Shown here in pieces: positions 60,390-64,000 of a stretch of 64,000 bases of DNA. The number at the start of each line of letters is the position of its first letter. The stretch's first letter is position 1. The notes under the pieces were generated by a model, which did not search any database, was not told where the DNA came from, and saw only the letters and a program-made list of their open reading frames with translations. The stretch is from Paenibacillus lautus NBRC 15380 (lineage in GTDB: Bacteria > Bacillota > Bacilli > Paenibacillales > Paenibacillaceae), in the NCBI RefSeq assembly GCF_004000945.1, contig NZ_BIMF01000006.1:124001-188000 (forward strand), written 5' to 3'. The position numbers and the translations under genes were made by a program.

Positions 60390-61136
60390 TTAAACCTTTC
60401 CCCAGTACACCTTCGTCTCGTAATCAAAAAACACGCAGCCATCCTGCTCATTCCGTTCAAATATGGTGCGCAGTTCGTTCATCATCGGATCGTAGCTCGG
60501 ATGCCCCGGCAGCGGAGCGTAAGAGGACGAGTGCAAACGGCCGCATAACCCCTCATAATCAAACGTCTGCCGATTGAAGAATTTTGCCTCCTTCATGTCC
60601 CCTGCCCGGAAAAAAGCAGCCAGCGTTTCGTGCGCAATGTTCTTCTGATCCACTTCTTTATAATCGGTACCATAGGTTAGGAGCAGCTGCTCATACGCTT
60701 CCAGGAACGGCGTTCCCTGTGTGAGCCTGGAATTCCATATCAGGGCAACCTTCCCGCCCGGTCTCAGGATCCGCCGGAACTCCGATTGGGCGGCGTCACG
60801 GTCAAACCAATGAAAAGCCTGGGCGCTCACGATATGATCCACCGATTGATCAGGCAGTCCCGTCGCTTCGGCTGAACCCGAGACCATTCGAAAGCCGGGC
60901 TTGCCTCCAAGGTCCGATTCGGCTTCCCGCATCGCCTGATTGGGCTCCACGGCCGTAACACGGCTCCCCCGCTTCAGCAGCAGCTTCGTGAATATCCCCG
61001 TCCCGGCGCCCATATCGGCAATCTCGCCGTCCAATCCTACCGTATCGTACAAATAATCCATGACCTCTTGCGGATAACTCGGGCGATACTTCGTGTACGA
61101 ATCGACGCGATTCGAAAACCGTTCCTTGCTGTTCAT
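60390..61136 (-). CDS. Class I SAM-dependent methyltransferase
   Basis: A 248-residue methyltransferase of the UbiE/YcgJ kind. SAM motif I is IADMGAGTGIFTK, motif II VTAVEPNQAM, and the segment IVSAQAFHWFD followed by LRPGGKVALIW is typical. ATG 61136 has only a weak site; ATG 61154 is possible. The substrate is not predictable. It lies 89 bp upstream of the WYL regulator on the same strand, so the two may be co-transcribed. Confidence 0.9.
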   Translation of the reverse strand: MNSKERFSNRVDSYTKYRPSYPQEVMDYLYDTVGLDGEIADMGAGTGIFTKLLLKRGSRVTAVEPNQAMREAESDLGGKPGFRMVSGSAEATGLPDQSVDHIVSAQAFHWFDRDAAQSEFRRILRPGGKVALIWNSRLTQGTPFLEAYEQLLLTYGTDYKEVDQKNIAHETLAAFFRAGDMKEAKFFNRQTFDYEGLCGRLHSSSYAPLPGHPSYDPMMNELRTIFERNEQDGCVFFDYETKVYWGKV

Positions 61137-61310
61137 CCTAAACCACGCTCCCATCCAAGTTATAAGCGAAATCCAGACAACAACGATCATGGTTTCACTA
61201 GATGAAATCTGATTTCATTTTCAACTCCATTTTATAGCAACACTCGCTTATTAGCCAGCTTTTGTTGCTGGGCAAGTTTCTCGCCTCTTCATGTCATCCT
61301 CCACTAGCAA
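61137..61310. other. Intergenic region without recognised features
   Basis: This lies upstream of the methyltransferase and ends at a terminator. I see no further gene, repeat or clear promoter in it. Confidence 0.5.
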
Positions 61311-61352
61311 CAAAAAGTCCGACTTCATCTGGTTACAGACTAAGCGGACTTT
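61311..61352 (-). terminator. Terminator of the permuted NlpC/P60 gene
   Basis: Arms AAAGTCCG (61314-61321) and CGGACTTT (61345-61352), with an A run at 61312-61316. Confidence 0.72.
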
Positions 61353-61481
61353 ACTTTGGTTCGTGATTGGATAGAATAAGCTGACTCTGCCGAGGGTAAA
61401 TGGATATCGTATGAAGTTGAATGTCTTAGTAAAAACCCCACAGCTTAAACCCGCCTGCCGGACCTGTACGCCCAGTGGAAT

Positions 61482-62018
61482 CTAGGGCTCATACTCGCTC
61501 AGCTTCCCTTCATAGATCAGCTGCAGGCGCTCGCTTTGGCGGAAATCGTCCGGTGTCACCAAGGCGGGCAGCTTATCCCATAGTCTGACTCCGGACCGCT
61601 GCAGAATCTCCGCCACGAATTGCGAACAGAAGTAGGAATTGCTGAATTCGATCGGTTCCTTTAGCGCGATGCCCAGGACGCCCAATATATTATAAAAATA
61701 CTTTTTGTCTTTCCGGATAAAAGCCTGCAGGACCCGCTTCATTTTCGCGATGTCGCGTTCCGATACCTGAAGCTCATAGATGACGCACGTCGTGTTGGGA
61801 TATTTGCTGAACGTTCCCGTCTTCAAATCCTCCTTCACAAACCCGCCGTTCAGAGGGTTGTTCGGATTCTTTCTCCCGAAGCTATATAACTCTGACAGCT
61901 CCCGGTTAAAGGATATCGAAGCGTGGTTGTAAGGTGCTCTCGTGTAGCCCTGAATGACTTTCGTAAAGAGCGTTCCGGTATTGGTAAGCAGTATAAAGAC
62001 CGATTGATCGTCTACCAT
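61482..62018 (-). CDS. Permuted NlpC/P60-type papain-fold protein (YiiX-like)
   Basis: A 178-residue protein with the circularly permuted NlpC/P60 order. The catalytic His is His32 in YNHASISF, and the catalytic Cys is Cys131 in SYFCSQFVAEIL, following it in sequence. There is no signal peptide, so it is probably cytoplasmic. Such proteins can act on lipids or amide bonds. ATG 62018 has AAGGGGAA upstream. It diverges from the CdsA-like gene at 62125 with only 106 bp between them. Confidence 0.82.
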   Translation of the reverse strand: MVDDQSVFILLTNTGTLFTKVIQGYTRAPYNHASISFNRELSELYSFGRKNPNNPLNGGFVKEDLKTGTFSKYPNTTCVIYELQVSERDIAKMKRVLQAFIRKDKKYFYNILGVLGIALKEPIEFSNSYFCSQFVAEILQRSGVRLWDKLPALVTPDDFRQSERLQLIYEGKLSEYEP

Positions 62019-62124
62019 TTACGAAATTTCCCCTTATCCGTATTGAATTATTCCTTCATAATAACATATGATTCCTTTAGTAGAACAAGAATGATACCCG
62101 TGACAAGTTGGTGATGATAGGCAT

Positions 62125-63039
62125 ATGGACAGCTCGCTTTTAACCTTAATCCTGATATTCTCCGTCTTATCGGTCATCCAGCTCCTGTATTACGTGATGA
62201 GCAAGACGCAGCCGAATATCGACTATACCGAAGTCGGATTTCGCATTAAAACCTGGTGGGGCATGCTGGTCATCTTCTGCTTGGCGACGCTGCTGAATCC
62301 GGTGGTTTCCCTGCTATCCCTTATGGTGCTGACCTTCTTTACCCTCAAAGAATATTTCTCGATGATCAAAACACGAAAAGCCGATCGTCGCTTATTTCTG
62401 TGGGCGTATTTAACCATACCGGTCCAATTCTATTGGATCTACATCGAATGGTACGGGATGTTTATCGTGTTTATTCCGATCTATGTATTCCTGGTGCTGC
62501 CGCTTCCGCGATTGATCAATAAAGGCACTGTGGGATTTATGCGCAGCGTCAGCTCAACCCAATGGGGACTGATGCTCATGGTGTTCGGTCTCAGCCACCT
62601 GGCCTATTTCCAGTTTGCCACGCCCCAGTATGGAGCAGGGCTGGTGCTGTTTCTCGTCGTCTTAACGCAGCTGAACGATGTGGTGCACACGATCGCCTCC
62701 CTTTATTTCGGCAAACGAAGAATCGTGCCGACCTCGAACCCGAATCTGACTTGGGAAGGCTTTGCCTGCGCGTTTATCGCAACCACCGCAAGCTCCTATC
62801 TCATCTATCCCTATCTGACGCCGCTCAGCCCGACATTTGGCCTTCTGTCCGGCATGCTGATCAGCCTCGGCGGCTTCTTCGGCAGCTTGACGGTTTCGGT
62901 GCTGAAGCGCGATTTGTTAATCGGGGATGACGGACGGTTCGATGCCTTGAAAAAAAGCTATTTGAGCCGGGTCGACAGCCTGACCTATACCTCACCGATC
63001 TTTTTTCATTTCATCCGTTACTTTTACGACTTTATGTAG
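62125..63039 (+). CDS. CdsA-like phosphatidate cytidylyltransferase family membrane protein
   Basis: A 304-residue, eight- or nine-helix protein of the CdsA/YnbB family. The C-terminal signature region retains SVLKRD (KRD 261-263) and RVDS (282-285), but the central PGHGG-type stretch expected between them is absent. Canonical CdsA makes CDP-diacylglycerol; this divergent form may have another activity. ATG 62125 follows GGTGATG. A strong terminator separates it from the glycosyltransferase gene downstream. Confidence 0.78.
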   Translation: MDSSLLTLILIFSVLSVIQLLYYVMSKTQPNIDYTEVGFRIKTWWGMLVIFCLATLLNPVVSLLSLMVLTFFTLKEYFSMIKTRKADRRLFLWAYLTIPVQFYWIYIEWYGMFIVFIPIYVFLVLPLPRLINKGTVGFMRSVSSTQWGLMLMVFGLSHLAYFQFATPQYGAGLVLFLVVLTQLNDVVHTIASLYFGKRRIVPTSNPNLTWEGFACAFIATTASSYLIYPYLTPLSPTFGLLSGMLISLGGFFGSLTVSVLKRDLLIGDDGRFDALKKSYLSRVDSLTYTSPIFFHFIRYFYDFM

Positions 63040-63091
63040 TTACGTGCCAGACAACCTCTCAGGTACAGCACGGCGCGCTGCAACCTTTAGA

Positions 63092-63137
63092 AGCCATAAC
63101 CATGCGAGCTTAGGCTCAACTTGGTTATGGCTTTTTT
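63092..63137 (+). terminator. Terminator of the CdsA-like gene
   Basis: Arms AGCCATAACCA (63092-63102) and TGGTTATGGCT (63122-63132) with six T residues. Confidence 0.92.
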
Positions 63138-63510
63138 CAATGCATGAAATCCTATTAGTACGATACCCTTGAATCCTTGTTCTCCATGGGCTACCATGCC
63201 AAATCGCTTTAGCCTCCTAAAATATAGAAAGTCGAACCAAAACAGAGACTGCTCTCGAAAAGCATCTATGTATTCGTTTTCTTGCTCCATTGAGCGGTTT
63301 TACATTTATGAGCCAATTACGATAGTTTATTACATAGAGTGTCATATGGATTTATATGTAATTAGAGGTTTTAAATGGATGATATTATCCCTTTAAACCT
63401 GAATTTTATCCCTTGACATTGCTTGCTATAGAAACAGCGCATACCTAATCCAAGTCCAATAGAGTAGGCGCACCATACTGGTCTTCATTACAAAGAGAGA
63501 CAAAGAAGAG
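63138..63510. other. AT-rich intergenic region before the glycosyltransferase
   Basis: No convincing gene. The 9-bp direct repeat TTATCCCTT occurs at 63385-63393 and 63406-63414, 21 bp apart, and the second copy overlaps a TTGACA at 63413-63418. No matching -10 is seen at normal spacing. Confidence 0.5.
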
Positions 63511-63523
63511 AGGAGTGAGGAGT

Positions 63524-64000
63524 TTGCAGTACTTTTTTTATGGATTAGCCGGCGTATTTCTCGTGTTTCAAACCCTGTATACGTTCATCCCGTTGTTATG
63601 CAGCAAGGTGAAGAAGCTGAATCCCGATCTCGCCGAAAAATCAATCTCTGTGCTCGTCCCCGCTTACAACGAGGAGCTGACGATTCGGAATTGCATCGAT
63701 GCCATGGCCGGCTTGCATTACAGCAACTATGAAATCATGATCATCAACGACGGCTCCAAGGACGGGACGTTATCCGCGCTTGACGAACTCCTGGATTTGG
63801 AGCCGGATGCCAGGATGGCAGACCGTAAACTGACTTACAAGCCCATAAAAGGATTCTATCGCTCGAGTCGATACCGCCATATTTACGTTATCGATAAGGT
63901 CAATGGCGGGAAAGCGGACTCGCTGAATGCGGGCATCGATTATGCCGCCTCCGATATCGTGATCACCTTGGATGCGGACAGCATGCTGGAAGCCGATTCG
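63524..64000 (+). CDS. Membrane glycosyltransferase family 2, partial (runs off the window)
   Basis: The first 159 codons of a processive-type GT2 enzyme. An N-terminal helix (about 5-25) is followed by the catalytic domain with SISVLVPAYNEE, YEIMIINDGSKDGT, then NGGKADSLNAGID and VITLDADSML (the DxD metal site). This arrangement resembles IcaA/HasA/BcsA-type polysaccharide synthases. The start is TTG 63524 with AGGAG at 63511-63515. The C-terminal part lies beyond the window. Confidence 0.88.
   Translation, partial: MQYFFYGLAGVFLVFQTLYTFIPLLCSKVKKLNPDLAEKSISVLVPAYNEELTIRNCIDAMAGLHYSNYEIMIINDGSKDGTLSALDELLDLEPDARMADRKLTYKPIKGFYRSSRYRHIYVIDKVNGGKADSLNAGIDYAASDIVITLDADSMLEADS

Noticed and set aside
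63087..63290. A 67-codon minus-strand ORF resembling a possible transposase tail
   Set aside because: It overlaps the terminator of the CdsA-like gene, lacks a ribosome site, and I could not match it to any transposase family. No terminal repeats flank it.
1..64000. Search for CRISPR arrays, tRNA or rRNA genes, complete insertion sequences and phage genes
   Set aside because: No spaced repeats, tRNA-like cloverleafs, transposases with terminal repeats or phage structural genes were seen by eye. A covariance-model scan would be needed to exclude a cryptic RNA.

Overview
The window reads as chromosomal DNA of a Paenibacillus-like member of the Bacillales. The reasons are the moderate GC content, strong AGGAGG-type ribosome binding sites, frequent TTG and GTG starts, a T-box leader before trpS, a Bce-type resistance module, a mtlA-R-F-D mannitol operon, a lipoprotein with copper-amine-oxidase stalk domains and a family 9 glycoside hydrolase. 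I saw no rRNA, tRNA, CRISPR array, intact insertion sequence, prophage or plasmid backbone. The species call is inference.

Layout. 1-1157: end of a T-box leader, trpS and its terminator. 1156-6401: a minus-strand operon of response regulator, DesK-like kinase, ABC ATPase and two ABC-2 permeases, resembling the linearmycin-resistance LnrJKLMN locus of Bacillus subtilis. 6530-8577: a YhgE/ABC-2-like membrane protein diverging from a TetR regulator. 8616-13925: an iron block, with a ferredoxin/flavodoxin-NADP reductase and a siderophore ABC transporter diverging from two promoters that each carry a Fur box. 14014-20463: small stress and housekeeping units (internally duplicated membrane protein, BCCT transporter, HxlR regulator with a SnoaL-like protein, MhqO-like dioxygenase, XRE regulator with peptide deformylase, EamA transporter). 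20534-26852: stalk-domain lipoprotein and a BceRS-BceAB-type module. 26879-34952: DinB protein, DUF3888 protein, MarR-MFS operon, a stand-alone murF, two decayed gene fragments fused head to tail, azoreductase, and an MFS pump with its TetR repressor. 35000-42217: ECF sigma/anti-sigma pair, luciferase-like oxidoreductase, ArsR-SRPBCC pair, GIY-YIG protein, two unknown small proteins and an MFS pump. 42246-48382: greA and the mannitol operon. 48606-55277: GH9 enzyme, FHA-winged-helix regulator, membrane glycerophosphodiesterase, and a coiled-coil/membrane deacetylase pair. 55380-64000: a frameshifted ABC permease, SDR protein, Crp-family remnant, cupin, DinB-EVE pair, WYL regulator, methyltransferase, permuted NlpC/P60 protein, CdsA-like protein and the start of a membrane glycosyltransferase that runs off the window.

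How the genes work together. Most of the window is local regulator-plus-target modules whose operators can be read directly as palindromes next to promoters (TetR, Fur, HxlR, XRE, BceR, MarR, ArsR and MtlR types). The themes are cell-envelope defence, drug and quinone detoxification, iron and mannitol acquisition, and wall or envelope modification. Four loci are decaying: the aldolase/racemase-like and lactone-oxidase-like remnants, the ABC permease and the Crp-type remnant.

I did not find one clear-cut unknown system. The best candidates for undescribed biology are the coiled-coil plus membrane-deacetylase pair with an unrecognised cytoplasmic domain (53062-55118), the internally duplicated membrane protein (14014-14496), the small-protein pair at 39999-40637, the FHA-winged-helix fusion (50952-51653), and the CdsA-like/glycosyltransferase neighbourhood at the right edge.
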